From assembly GCA_024643255.1 (NCBI GenBank), contig JAHENF010000003.1, forward strand, positions 38,255 through 102,254: 64,000 bases of DNA, written 5' to 3'. Shown here piece after piece: positions 16,989-25,005 of this stretch (the first letter of the stretch is position 1; every line of letters starts with the position of its first letter). Below the pieces are notes generated by a model. That model was given only the letters and a program-made list of their open reading frames with translations, ran no database searches and was not told where the DNA came from. This stretch comes from Ilumatobacteraceae bacterium. GTDB taxonomy: Bacteria > Actinomycetota > Acidimicrobiia > Acidimicrobiales > Ilumatobacteraceae. A program made the translations under genes and the position numbers.

Positions 16989-17690
16989 ATGACGGGTGCT
17001 CCTACATGGGGCCCCGACGGTGAGTCGTTGACGAGCTTGCTGTCCGAGCGGCCCCGACGCCAGCTCGATCGTGGTGCGCGCCTCTTTCACGAGGGCGACG
17101 CTCCGAGTGACGCCTACGTCGTGCACAGCGGTCTCGTGAAACTGGTGATGACGGCTGACGACGGCACCGAAGCCGTGATCGAATTCCGAGGACCGGACGA
17201 CCTCGTCGGCGAACGGTTCGCCGACGATCGCCTGCCGCGTACGAGCAGCGCAATCGCGGCGATCGACACGTCGGTCTCGGCAGTGCAGCAGGGCGAATTC
17301 ATCGCGCACCTCCGCCATGACGCCGACCTGGCGTTGACGATGCTCTCGCGCCTCGCCCGGACCGCGCGCACCAACGCCCGTCACATGCTCGACCTGACTG
17401 TCGGCGACGCGGTGAACCTGGTGGCGACCCGCGTGATGCAGCTCGCTCGGGATCCGATCTTCGCTCCGGTCCGCGAGGATCGAAGCGGAACGATCGTCAT
17501 CGAGATGCCGCTGTCGCAACAAGAACTCGCGAGCTGGGCCGGCGTCTCCCATCGGTCTGCGACCGGTGTCCTCGAGCAGCTGCGCGAGGAGGGCCTCATC
17601 TCGACGAGCCGACTCCACCTCGAGATCCATGACCCAGCGGCACTCGCGACGCGGTGTGTGACGCGGCCATCCGCGGCTGCTGCCGAGTAG
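16989..17690 (+). CDS. Crp/Fnr family transcriptional regulator
   Basis: A 233-residue regulator with a cNMP-binding beta-barrel (about 20-135), a long dimerisation helix (LSRLARTARTNARHMLDLT) and a winged HTH with the recognition segment LSQQELASWAGVSHRSATGVLEQLREEGLI. No cysteine cluster, so not Fnr-like oxygen sensing. Whether it binds a cyclic nucleotide is unclear: the phosphate-binding Arg/Ser motif of CAP is not obvious (FADDRLPRTSSA). TACCGT ends 6 nt before the ATG. The cNMP-fold gene downstream may be functionally linked. Confidence 0.88.
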   Translation: MTGAPTWGPDGESLTSLLSERPRRQLDRGARLFHEGDAPSDAYVVHSGLVKLVMTADDGTEAVIEFRGPDDLVGERFADDRLPRTSSAIAAIDTSVSAVQQGEFIAHLRHDADLALTMLSRLARTARTNARHMLDLTVGDAVNLVATRVMQLARDPIFAPVREDRSGTIVIEMPLSQQELASWAGVSHRSATGVLEQLREEGLISTSRLHLEIHDPAALATRCVTRPSAAAAE

Positions 17691-17811
17691 AGGACACGGC
17701 CGACATCGAGCGTGGCAAAGGTCACGCTTCGTGTGCGCAGGGGTGCGTGGACACCCCGCGTCGTTGGTCGCACAGTGGAGCACCCGCCAACCGCCGTTCG
17801 GAGACGCCGCC

Positions 17812-18438
17812 ATGTTCCCTACCGATCCCACATCCGTCCAACAGCTTCGTCACGCCGACCTTGTCGCCGCCGATCAGTATCGACTGAGCCACCGATCGGA
17901 CAGCTCGGACGCTGGAGACAAGCCCCGATTCCTGAGGATGTTCCACCATCACGCTCCGAACCGGCCGGTCATCGATGGATCGCTCGAACTGTTCGTGGGG
18001 CTCGACCGGCAACAACTCGATCGGCTGGCGCTCCACTTCTCGTTCGTCGAGGTGAACGATGGAGCATCGCTCGCACGCCAGGGTGACCCGGCTCGCGAGT
18101 TCGTAGTGGTGCTCAGTGGCCAGATCGGTGTCTCCCTCGATGGGCTCGCCCTCGCCGTCTTCGACCGCGGCGCCCAGTTCGGTGCTCTGCCGTTGCTGGA
18201 CGGAGCACCGGGCCGGTTCAGCCGTGCCTCGTTCGATGTCCTGGAACCAGCGACGATCGCCATCGCCGACCGCAGCCAGTTCTTCGACATCCTGAAGAAC
18301 TTCCCCGTCGTCGGGCAGCGGATCGTGCAGATCGCGGAAGTCCGACGCGCCTATCTGCGGGGACACGCCGACGCTCGCGCGTTGGCCGCGGACCGCGACA
18401 CGGCCCCGTTTCCGGTTCACCTCCTCGAGCAGGTCTGA
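17812..18438 (+). CDS. cNMP-binding-fold protein lacking a DNA-binding domain
   Basis: A 208-residue protein whose centre (about 65-180) is a cyclic-nucleotide-binding barrel: LDRLALHFSFVEVNDGASLARQGDP, VVVLSGQIGVSLDG and FGALPLLDGAPGRFSRAS, the last at the phosphate-binding cassette. After the C-terminal helix the protein ends without an HTH, unlike its neighbour. It could be a stand-alone sensor or partner protein; a truncated regulator is the alternative. GGAG lies 8-11 nt before the ATG at 17812. It sits between a Crp regulator and an HD-GYP protein on the same strand. Confidence 0.75.
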   Translation: MFPTDPTSVQQLRHADLVAADQYRLSHRSDSSDAGDKPRFLRMFHHHAPNRPVIDGSLELFVGLDRQQLDRLALHFSFVEVNDGASLARQGDPAREFVVVLSGQIGVSLDGLALAVFDRGAQFGALPLLDGAPGRFSRASFDVLEPATIAIADRSQFFDILKNFPVVGQRIVQIAEVRRAYLRGHADARALAADRDTAPFPVHLLEQV

Positions 18439-18536
18439 GCGCCGAACCTGGAATCCCGCCGCGTCGACCTCGAGGCAGCGGTGATGCGAGTCGATCGCCG
18501 AATCAAGTCGCGTCATCACCATGCCGATGACATGAT

Positions 18537-20351
18537 GTGGCATCGACGACGACGGCACTGGGCGGCTCCGCGTCCTCGCAGGCCGAGACGCTCGATCGCG
18601 CGGCGTGGACGCCACGGCCGCTGACCGCGTTTGCGCTCAAGTTGACGCTGTTTCTCGCACCGATCCTCGCGGCCGTGCTGGCCGTTCGGGGCTTCATTGC
18701 CGCCGTCTCCGCCCCGAACGGCACCCTCCTCTACTGGGTGTGGATGGCGGCGCTGGTCGCCGTGTCGTGCGCGGTCTCCGTCGGAATGCAGCGGGTGCTG
18801 CGCCGACTTGCCCCGTTGACCGTCTTGTTGAAGATGTCGCTCGTGTTCCCCGACGAAGCGCCGGATCGCTTCGGTCTCGCGTTGCGCAGCGGTACGTTCC
18901 GATCCTTGAGCCGCAAGGTGTCGGGCCCGAACGACCTCCGCAGCGACGACCAGGCCAGAGCGGAGCACCTCGTCGAGGCGATGGGCCAGCTGGGCCGCCA
19001 CGACCGGATGACCACCGGCCATTCGGAGCGGGTGCGCGCATATGCCGTCATGCTCGGCGAGGAGATCGGTCTGTCGGCGGACGAACTCGACAAGTTGAAC
19101 TGGGCAGCGCTGGTGCACGACATCGGCAAGCTGGCGGTTCCCTCCGAGATCCTCAACAAGCCCGGCCGACCGACCGCGGACGAATGGGCCGTGCTGCGCG
19201 AACATCCCGGTGCCGGCTATCACCATGTCAACCCGCTACGGCCGTGGCTCGGCGACTGGGTGGATGCCGCCACACAACATCATGAGCGGTGGGACGGTGG
19301 CGGGTACCCCCTCGGTCTGGCGGGCACCGACATCTCGATCGCCGGGCGGATCGTCGCGATCGCCGATGCCTTCGACGTGATGACCGCGACCCGGTCGTAC
19401 AAGAAGCCACTCGCTCCCGAACAGGCCAGGGCCGAGCTGACGCTGAACAGCGGCACGCAGTTCGACCCGCACCTCGTGAGGAGCTTCCTGCAGATCTCGC
19501 TGGGACGGATGCGTCGCGCCATCGGCCCCCTCGGCCTGCTCGGCAACTTTCCCGACCTCATCCGAGTGCCGCTGACCGTGGCGCTCACCTCGACGACAGC
19601 CGTCGTGACCGCGGCAGCGATCGCGGCAGGAGCGAGCGCCGGGGCCATCGCACCCAGGACGATCTCCGAGCCCGCAGCCGTCGAGCAGTCGATCGAGATC
19701 GACAGCGCACCGGCGAACCAGGTACCCAGGTCAGGCGGTGGAACGAACCCTGATGGGACCCGGCTGACGGCCGTGCCGGGAGACACCATCGACGCTTCCG
19801 GAGCGACGGCACCGGCCGATCCGCTCACCGACGAGGCGCTCGTGTCGACCGTCGTGCCGGTGATCGAGGAGTCGCCGACCGAGTCGATCCTTCCACCGAT
19901 TTCGACACCTGACGATCCCGCGGTGCCCTCTGTGACGACCGCCCTCCCGACGACCAAACCGCCGGCGATCACCACTCCACCCACGACGACGAAGACGACC
20001 ACACCACCGACGACTCCTCCGACCACGACGAAGGTGACCGCGCCGCCGTCCACCGCACCACCGACGACGGTGGACACATCCCCCGTGGCCGACGACACCG
20101 CGACGGCACTCTCCGGAGCGAGGGTCAACATCAAGGTGCTGCAGAATGACGGATTCCCGGGTGCGACCATCGACTTCAAGACGCTGGCCGTCCTCATCGC
20201 CCCGGCGAACGGCACCGTGAAGGTCATCGCCGGCCAGAACCTCCTCTACCAGTCGAACGTCGGCTTCCGAGGGAACGACACGATGACGTACCAGGTCTGC
20301 TCGACGCTCGGCGCGTGCGACACCGCGGTCGTGACCGTCACCGTGACGTGA
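18537..20351 (+). CDS. Membrane HD-GYP protein with exported Ig-like domain
   Basis: A 604-residue protein, start GTG at 18537. Two N-terminal transmembrane helices (about 28-50, 62-85) precede a complete HD-GYP domain: His162 in TGHSERV, His194-Asp195 in VHDIGKL, HPGAGYHH, HHERWDGGGYP and ADAFDVMTATRSY. This family hydrolyses cyclic di-GMP. After it comes a further hydrophobic stretch (about 345-370), a Thr/Pro-rich linker (about 450-525), and a C-terminal cadherin/Ig-like module (VADDTATALSGARVNIKVLQ to VTVTVT), likely extracytoplasmic. The combination of a c-di-GMP hydrolase with a C-terminal exported domain is unusual. Confidence 0.85.
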   Translation: MASTTTALGGSASSQAETLDRAAWTPRPLTAFALKLTLFLAPILAAVLAVRGFIAAVSAPNGTLLYWVWMAALVAVSCAVSVGMQRVLRRLAPLTVLLKMSLVFPDEAPDRFGLALRSGTFRSLSRKVSGPNDLRSDDQARAEHLVEAMGQLGRHDRMTTGHSERVRAYAVMLGEEIGLSADELDKLNWAALVHDIGKLAVPSEILNKPGRPTADEWAVLREHPGAGYHHVNPLRPWLGDWVDAATQHHERWDGGGYPLGLAGTDISIAGRIVAIADAFDVMTATRSYKKPLAPEQARAELTLNSGTQFDPHLVRSFLQISLGRMRRAIGPLGLLGNFPDLIRVPLTVALTSTTAVVTAAAIAAGASAGAIAPRTISEPAAVEQSIEIDSAPANQVPRSGGGTNPDGTRLTAVPGDTIDASGATAPADPLTDEALVSTVVPVIEESPTESILPPISTPDDPAVPSVTTALPTTKPPAITTPPTTTKTTTPPTTPPTTTKVTAPPSTAPPTTVDTSPVADDTATALSGARVNIKVLQNDGFPGATIDFKTLAVLIAPANGTVKVIAGQNLLYQSNVGFRGNDTMTYQVCSTLGACDTAVVTVTVT

Positions 20352-20408
20352 GGACCTGACCCCGGATCTCCGTCCACCGACCGGCGAACGTGGCGGCAGA
20401 CTTCGACG

Positions 20409-20510
20409 ATGAATGAGCCGAATCGCCGGGATCGGGGCCGGTTGTTCGATCCGGTTCCCGAGCTCTACGACCGGGTGAGGCCGAGGTGGGTCCCAGAGCT
20501 CTTCGCAGAC
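20409..20510 (+). pseudogene. Remnant of a SAM-dependent methyltransferase N-terminus
   Basis: The first 34 codons encode MNEPNRRDRGRLFDPVPELY followed by DRVRPRWVPELFAD, which reads like the start of a class I methyltransferase (the F-x3-xxLYDRxRPxYP pattern). From about 20511 the frame matches nothing and is only the antisense of the hydrolase gene. No SAM-binding GxGxG follows. I read it as a 5' fragment left by a deletion whose junction is near 20505-20510. The end coordinate is approximate. Confidence 0.5.
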
Positions 20511-21133
20511 CGATCCCACCACGACCGCACGATGGGCGCAGCGCGACCCGGGTCGCGTGCGTCGATGCGCTCCAGGGTCGCCCGGGCGAAGTGGCCGACG
20601 AGGTCGTCGGTGTCCGGTGTGGGCGACGAGGGGGTCTCGATCAGCAGCACGGGCACCGGCATCGCCGCGGCCTGGCGGACGGCGAATCCCCGGTCGGCTG
20701 CGCCGACGACCATCGTCGCCCGCACATCTGCAGTGCCGGGTGCGGGCGCGGACATCGCTCCGGGCGTCGTCAGGATCCGTCGGCGCATCTCGCGCCGTTG
20801 CGTATCGATCGCGGCAGGTCCGAGCCACGGACCACCCAAACCGTCGACCAGTACCAGTCCCGCCGCCCGACCACCCAGCGCGAGGATCTGAGCGGACGCG
20901 CCGTTGTGGCCGACGCCCACGACGATGAGTTCGTCGGGAGCCTCGGCGCGCAGGAGGTCGAGCGCCACGAACACCGCGTCGCCCGTCTCGTAGTGCCCGC
21001 CGATCGGGGGTGGCATGCCGTTGTGCCCGGGCAGGTCGGGTGCCAGGACGCGGCCTGGCCAGCCGACCAGCGCTGCAGCCCACTCGCCGCCGCCCGGAGC
21101 ACCGACGTCGTGGAGGACGAGGAGGTCGGTCAT
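20465..21133 (-). CDS. Alpha/beta-hydrolase-fold protein lacking the usual nucleophile
   Basis: A 222-residue protein with the alpha/beta-hydrolase pattern LLVLHDVGAPGGGEW, VLAPDLPGHNG and a nucleophile elbow reading VGVGHNGASAQ. Asn stands where Ser, Asp or Cys is expected, and no GHxxxxE-type C-terminal His motif is visible, so classical hydrolysis is doubtful. The C-terminal about 12 residues overlap the methyltransferase remnant on the other strand and may be a deletion-made tail. Its ATG overlaps the stop of the complete hydrolase upstream by 4 bp, suggesting a two-gene operon. Confidence 0.7.
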   Translation of the reverse strand: MTDLLVLHDVGAPGGGEWAAALVGWPGRVLAPDLPGHNGMPPPIGGHYETGDAVFVALDLLRAEAPDELIVVGVGHNGASAQILALGGRAAGLVLVDGLGGPWLGPAAIDTQRREMRRRILTTPGAMSAPAPGTADVRATMVVGAADRGFAVRQAAAMPVPVLLIETPSSPTPDTDDLVGHFARATLERIDARDPGRAAPIVRSWWDRSAKSSGTHLGLTRS

Positions 21134-22038
21134 GGGCGGGCGCCGATCTCGTCGAGGAACCGGGTGATGCGATCGAGCACGAAGTCGGGTTGTTCGACAT
21201 GGACGTAGTGGCCGGCCCCGGGCACCGACTCCAGCCGCCCGTCGGCGAGCATCGCCACCCGCCGCTCGGCCTCCTCGTCGTGCACCTCGGTCCAGGCATC
21301 CTCCTCGGAGCTGACCAGTACGAGCGTCGGCGCCGCGACGTGGCGGTACTGGGCGAGGATCAGATCCAGCGAGAATCCATCGGGGATCCCGGTGCGGCAA
21401 GCGGGATCCCACTTCCACACGAACCCGCCCTCGACCTCGTTGGTGCCGAACTCGACGAGGTGTTCGAGGAACGGTTGGGGCAGTCGGATGTTGATCGCCC
21501 CGCGCCGCTCGGCGAGCTGGTCGCGTGACGCCCACGGCCGCGGCGGGCGGCTGCGGAACTTGTCGATCTCGTCGAGGCTCCGCGTCGCCACGTCAACGAT
21601 GTCGTCGTGAACGAAGACCTCGGTCGGCGGGCCCAGCCCATCGAGGTTGACCAGCCAGGCGAAGCGCTCTGGCATCGTGGCCGCGGCGGTGAGGATCTGA
21701 CCGCCGCCCATCGAGTGCCCGACCATGCCGATCGGCGTGCCAGGCGCCGGAGCCAACAGCCGGGCGAGCTCGCACAGGTCGATCGCTGACGCGCTCCACG
21801 CCATCCCCGACGTCAACCGACCCGAATCGCCGTGGCCGCGCACATCGATCGCCACCACATGGAACCCGAGCGCCGCCAGTCGGGGAGCGAAGCCGTCCCA
21901 CGCGCGGCCGTGGTCATAGGCGCCGTGGACCAAGACGACAGGCGGGGCCGAGGGGTCGCCCCAGCACCACGCCCGCAGTCGCGTCCGGTTGACCTCGAAG
22001 AAGGTTGCCCGATCTGGCGTCGCGAATTCGTCCCCCAC
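21130..22038 (-). CDS. Alpha/beta hydrolase
   Basis: A 302-residue hydrolase with a full catalytic set: VLVHGAYDHGRAWDG (oxyanion loop), nucleophile Ser in VGHSMGGGQ, acid in SSEEDAWTE and His in VPGAGHYVHVEQPD. The cap region between is helical. Substrate unknown; the family includes esterases, haloperoxidase-like enzymes and lipid hydrolases. GTG at 22038 is chosen because GAGGA lies 9 nt upstream; upstream codons run toward the tRNA gene. The downstream gene overlaps its stop by 4 bp. Confidence 0.83.
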   Translation of the reverse strand: MGDEFATPDRATFFEVNRTRLRAWCWGDPSAPPVVLVHGAYDHGRAWDGFAPRLAALGFHVVAIDVRGHGDSGRLTSGMAWSASAIDLCELARLLAPAPGTPIGMVGHSMGGGQILTAAATMPERFAWLVNLDGLGPPTEVFVHDDIVDVATRSLDEIDKFRSRPPRPWASRDQLAERRGAINIRLPQPFLEHLVEFGTNEVEGGFVWKWDPACRTGIPDGFSLDLILAQYRHVAAPTLVLVSSEEDAWTEVHDEEAERRVAMLADGRLESVPGAGHYVHVEQPDFVLDRITRFLDEIGARP

Positions 22039-22105
22039 GATCGACCATCCTCGCAGGCGGCCACACACGGAACCGAGCGAGTTCCGGCGACCTGGACTTG
22101 CGGAG

Positions 22106-22178
22106 TGGGCGATGGGAGTCTCGATCTCCCGACCTCCACGGTGTGAACGTGGCGCTCTTCCAGCTGAGCTAATCGCCC
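22106..22178 (-). tRNA. tRNA-Val (anticodon CAC)
   Basis: The minus strand folds as a 73-nt cloverleaf. The acceptor stem is GGGCGAT/ATCGCCC, the D arm contains TTAGCTCAGCTGGAAGAGC, and the anticodon stem CCACG/CGTGG encloses TTCACAC, giving anticodon CAC (reads GUG). The T arm shows GGGAG, TCGAGAC-type loop and CTCCC. The discriminator is A; CCA is not encoded. It lies between two minus-strand genes. Confidence 0.95.
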
Positions 22179-22241
22179 CTGAGGGAACCCACAAGTTACC
22201 AGTGCGCTCGACGCATCACGCCTCGAATCAGGGAGCGAATT

Positions 22242-22847
22242 TCACGGCACGGCGACGCACGCAATGCCCATGCCCTGGCGGTCCTGGTGCGGCTCCGTGC
22301 GTGTCGGACACGTTGCGTCGAACGGTACGAGGGCTTCGACCACGAGGTCGACGGCGACGTCTCCGGTGCACAGCACCTCTCGCGCGAATCCGTTGGACTC
22401 GATCGTGACGCAACTCCCGACACCGAGGATGCCGTCGGGCCCGAGAGGGTCACCGGGATCGGTGAACTGGGCGAGCACGACCACCCCGATCACGCCGATC
22501 ACACCCACGAACAGCAGACTGCGCCACGGAATGCGCGCCGGCCCGAGATGGCTCGGATGCACGGTTGGCGTGAAGCCGTTCGATGCATCAGACGCGGCGG
22601 GGTCAGGTGTCGGCGCCGGCCGCGGTGTCCGCAGCCCCGCGTCGTAGACGGCCCGTCGGGCAGGGTCGCCGAGGACCCGGTATGCCTCGTTGATCGCCGG
22701 CATCGACGTCGCGCCCACCGACGAACCCACCGACACCTGGCGATCGGGGTGGTGTTCGCGAGCGAGCCGTCGGTAGGCCTCGCGGATCTCGGCGTCGGAC
22801 GCCGCCGGCGAGACCCGAAGTGTCTCGTAGTACGTCGGTGCGGGCAC
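22242..22847 (-). CDS. DnaJ-domain membrane protein
   Basis: A 201-residue protein. Residues 3-65 are a J domain (YYETLRVSPAASDAEIREAY, then HPD in REHHPDRQ, then NEAYRVLGDPARRAVYD). A Pro/Ala linker leads to one transmembrane helix (SLLFVGVIGVIGVVVLAQF, about 107-125) and an outer domain of about 75 residues with four cysteines, which could form disulfides. It presumably recruits DnaK at the membrane. The start GTG at 22847 lies 7 bp after the dehydrogenase stop, so the two are co-transcribed. No zinc finger or DnaJ C-terminal domain. Confidence 0.82.
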   Translation of the reverse strand: MPAPTYYETLRVSPAASDAEIREAYRRLAREHHPDRQVSVGSSVGATSMPAINEAYRVLGDPARRAVYDAGLRTPRPAPTPDPAASDASNGFTPTVHPSHLGPARIPWRSLLFVGVIGVIGVVVLAQFTDPGDPLGPDGILGVGSCVTIESNGFAREVLCTGDVAVDLVVEALVPFDATCPTRTEPHQDRQGMGIACVAVP

Positions 22848-22854
22848 GGTCCGT

Positions 22855-23778
22855 TCAGTAGCCGGCGTCGACGTCGACGACACCCACCAGGTCTTCGCCA
22901 CGAGCGAAGCGGCGGACGTTCTCGGTGACTCGATCGGCGAGCAACGGCATGGCCATCTCGGGTGTGTTCCCCACGTGCGGTGTGATGATGCAGTTCGGCA
23001 GCGACCAGAGCGGGTGACCGTCCGGGAGCGGCTCGGGATCGGTCACATCGAGGCCTGCTCCGCCGATGACGCCCGAGCGCAGCGCATCGACGAGGTCGTC
23101 GGTGATGATGTGTCGGCCCCGCGCGACGTTGACGATCCAGGCGTGGTCCTCCATCAGCGCGAACTCGTCAGCTCCGAACATCGCCTCGGTCTCGGGCGTC
23201 AGCGCCAGCGCCAGCACGACCAGATCGGCCCCCGGAAGGGCATCGGCATATCGATCGGCTTCGAGCACGTCGTCGACGCCCTCCATCGCCTGGACATTGC
23301 TGCGCACGACCGTGATCCGACAGTTCCACGGTTGGAGAAGTCGAACCAGCGACTCGGTGATGCCGCCACCTCCGAGAATTGTGACGTTGCCGTTCAAGAG
23401 GTTGCGGCCGGCCGGCGCGCTCCAACCGGAGGCCTGGGCGTACGCAGCGACGTTGCGCAGCCCGGCGAGCCCGAGTGCCAACGCCATCTCGGCGACCGGC
23501 TCGGCGTACACGCCCTTGCCGCAGGTCCAGACGCGGTCGTGATCGAGATGGTCGACGAAGTTCTCGATTCCTGCGAACGGAAGCTGCACCCACCGGATGT
23601 GCTCCGCTCCGTCGATCATCGATGCGAGCGCCTCGACGTTGCGGGCATCGCTCCACACGATCGCCTCGGCGGACTCGACGTCGACGAGTTGAGCCCCTCC
23701 TTCGATCACCGCATCGGCGAGCCACGAGGGAGCCGGATCGGGGCCGAGGTGGATACGGGGTGCGTCGGTGTTCGTCAT
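22855..23778 (-). CDS. D-isomer-specific 2-hydroxyacid dehydrogenase
   Basis: A 307-residue NAD(P)-dependent enzyme of the D-2-hydroxyacid dehydrogenase family. The nucleotide-binding glycines are in VTILGGGGITESLVRLL, a variant of GxGxxG. NVARGRHI supplies the conserved Arg, DVTDPEPLPDGHPLW the Glu and TPHVGNTP the catalytic His. It interconverts a 2-oxo and a D-2-hydroxy acid; substrate unknown. TACGGT ends 10 nt before the ATG at 23778, a slightly long spacing. It is divergent from ald and heads a pair with the DnaJ-domain gene. Confidence 0.9.
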   Translation of the reverse strand: MTNTDAPRIHLGPDPAPSWLADAVIEGGAQLVDVESAEAIVWSDARNVEALASMIDGAEHIRWVQLPFAGIENFVDHLDHDRVWTCGKGVYAEPVAEMALALGLAGLRNVAAYAQASGWSAPAGRNLLNGNVTILGGGGITESLVRLLQPWNCRITVVRSNVQAMEGVDDVLEADRYADALPGADLVVLALALTPETEAMFGADEFALMEDHAWIVNVARGRHIITDDLVDALRSGVIGGAGLDVTDPEPLPDGHPLWSLPNCIITPHVGNTPEMAMPLLADRVTENVRRFARGEDLVGVVDVDAGY

Positions 23779-23853
23779 CTTCGACCGAACCGTAGTGGCT
23801 CGATCGACCGACGATCCGGATCCGGGAGGTCGATCATCGGGCATGATGAGGCG

Positions 23854-24987
23854 ATGACGAGCACCGCACCCGTAGTCCGCACCGTCGGCGTCCCTCGCGA
23901 AGTCAAGACCGCCGAACATCGCGTGGCGATGACACCGGACGGAGTCAGGGAGTTCGAGCGCCACGGCATCGCCGTGCTCGTCGAGACCGGCGCAGGCGAG
24001 GGGGCCTCGATCACCGACGACGACTACATCGCAGCAGGCGCCGACATCGTGCCGACCGCCGCCGACGCGTGGGCCCAGGAAATGGTCGTCAAGGTGAAGG
24101 AACCCCAGCCTTCCGAGTACGGATTCCTGCGCGAAGACCTGACGCTGTTCACCTACCTCCACCTCGCGGCCTACCCCGGTGTGGCCGAGGCGTTGCTGGC
24201 GTCCAAGGCCACGTCGGTCGCCTACGAGACCGTCCAGATGGCCGATGGCTCGCTGCCGCTGCTCGCGCCGATGAGCGAGGTCGCCGGGCGGCTCGCCCCG
24301 CAGATGGGGGCGCACTACCTCGAGCGCCACAACGGGGGGCGAGGTGTGCTGATGGGCGGCGCTCCCGGGGTTCGTCCCGCCAAGGTGGTCGTGCTCGGCG
24401 CCGGCAACGTCGGATGGAACGCAGCGTGGATCGCCGCCGGCATGGAAGCCGAGGTCGTGCTCGTCGACAAGAACCTCGACCGGCTCCGTTTCGTCGACCA
24501 GATCCACCGCGGGCGGATCATGACGGCGGCCTCGAACCGCGGAGCGATCGAGCGGGCGGTGGCCGACGCCGACCTCGTCATCGGCGCCGTTCTGGTCGCC
24601 GGCGGCCGGGCTCCGGTCGTCGTCAGCGAGGAGATGGTCAAGCAGATGAAGCCGCGATCGGTGATCGTCGATGTCGCCGTCGACCAGGGTGGGTGCATCG
24701 CGACGACAAGGGAGACCAGCCACGACGAGCCGACCTACGTCGCCCACGACGTCGTGCACTACGCGGTGGGCAACATGCCTGGCGCAGTGCCCCACACGAG
24801 CACCTACGCGCTCACCAATGCGACCCTGCCGTACCAGCTCGACGTCGCGCTCCACGGAGCGATTGGTGCGGCGCGGCGCGACCCTGCGATGGCGCACGGG
24901 CTGAACACCGTTGGCGGCGAGTACGCCAACGCGATCGTCGCCGAGTCGCTCGGCGCGACTGCGGTCGATCCGCTCACTTCGGGCTGA
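23854..24987 (+). CDS. ald: Alanine dehydrogenase
   Basis: Ald (377 residues) reversibly deaminates L-alanine to pyruvate with NAD. The N-terminus GVPREVKTAEHRVAMTPDGV, catalytic Lys in VVKVKEPQ, His in YLHLAAYP and the nucleotide motif VLGAGNVGWNAAWIA are all typical. TSTYALTNATLPY near the C-terminus is a family signature. GAGG precedes the ATG by 3-6 nt and CATGAT by 6 nt, so either leadered or leaderless start is possible. It can feed nitrogen or redox metabolism; in mycobacteria it responds to low oxygen, which is not shown here. Confidence 0.95.
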   Translation: MTSTAPVVRTVGVPREVKTAEHRVAMTPDGVREFERHGIAVLVETGAGEGASITDDDYIAAGADIVPTAADAWAQEMVVKVKEPQPSEYGFLREDLTLFTYLHLAAYPGVAEALLASKATSVAYETVQMADGSLPLLAPMSEVAGRLAPQMGAHYLERHNGGRGVLMGGAPGVRPAKVVVLGAGNVGWNAAWIAAGMEAEVVLVDKNLDRLRFVDQIHRGRIMTAASNRGAIERAVADADLVIGAVLVAGGRAPVVVSEEMVKQMKPRSVIVDVAVDQGGCIATTRETSHDEPTYVAHDVVHYAVGNMPGAVPHTSTYALTNATLPYQLDVALHGAIGAARRDPAMAHGLNTVGGEYANAIVAESLGATAVDPLTSG

Positions 24988-25005
24988 CCTGCCTACCATC
25001 GAGTG

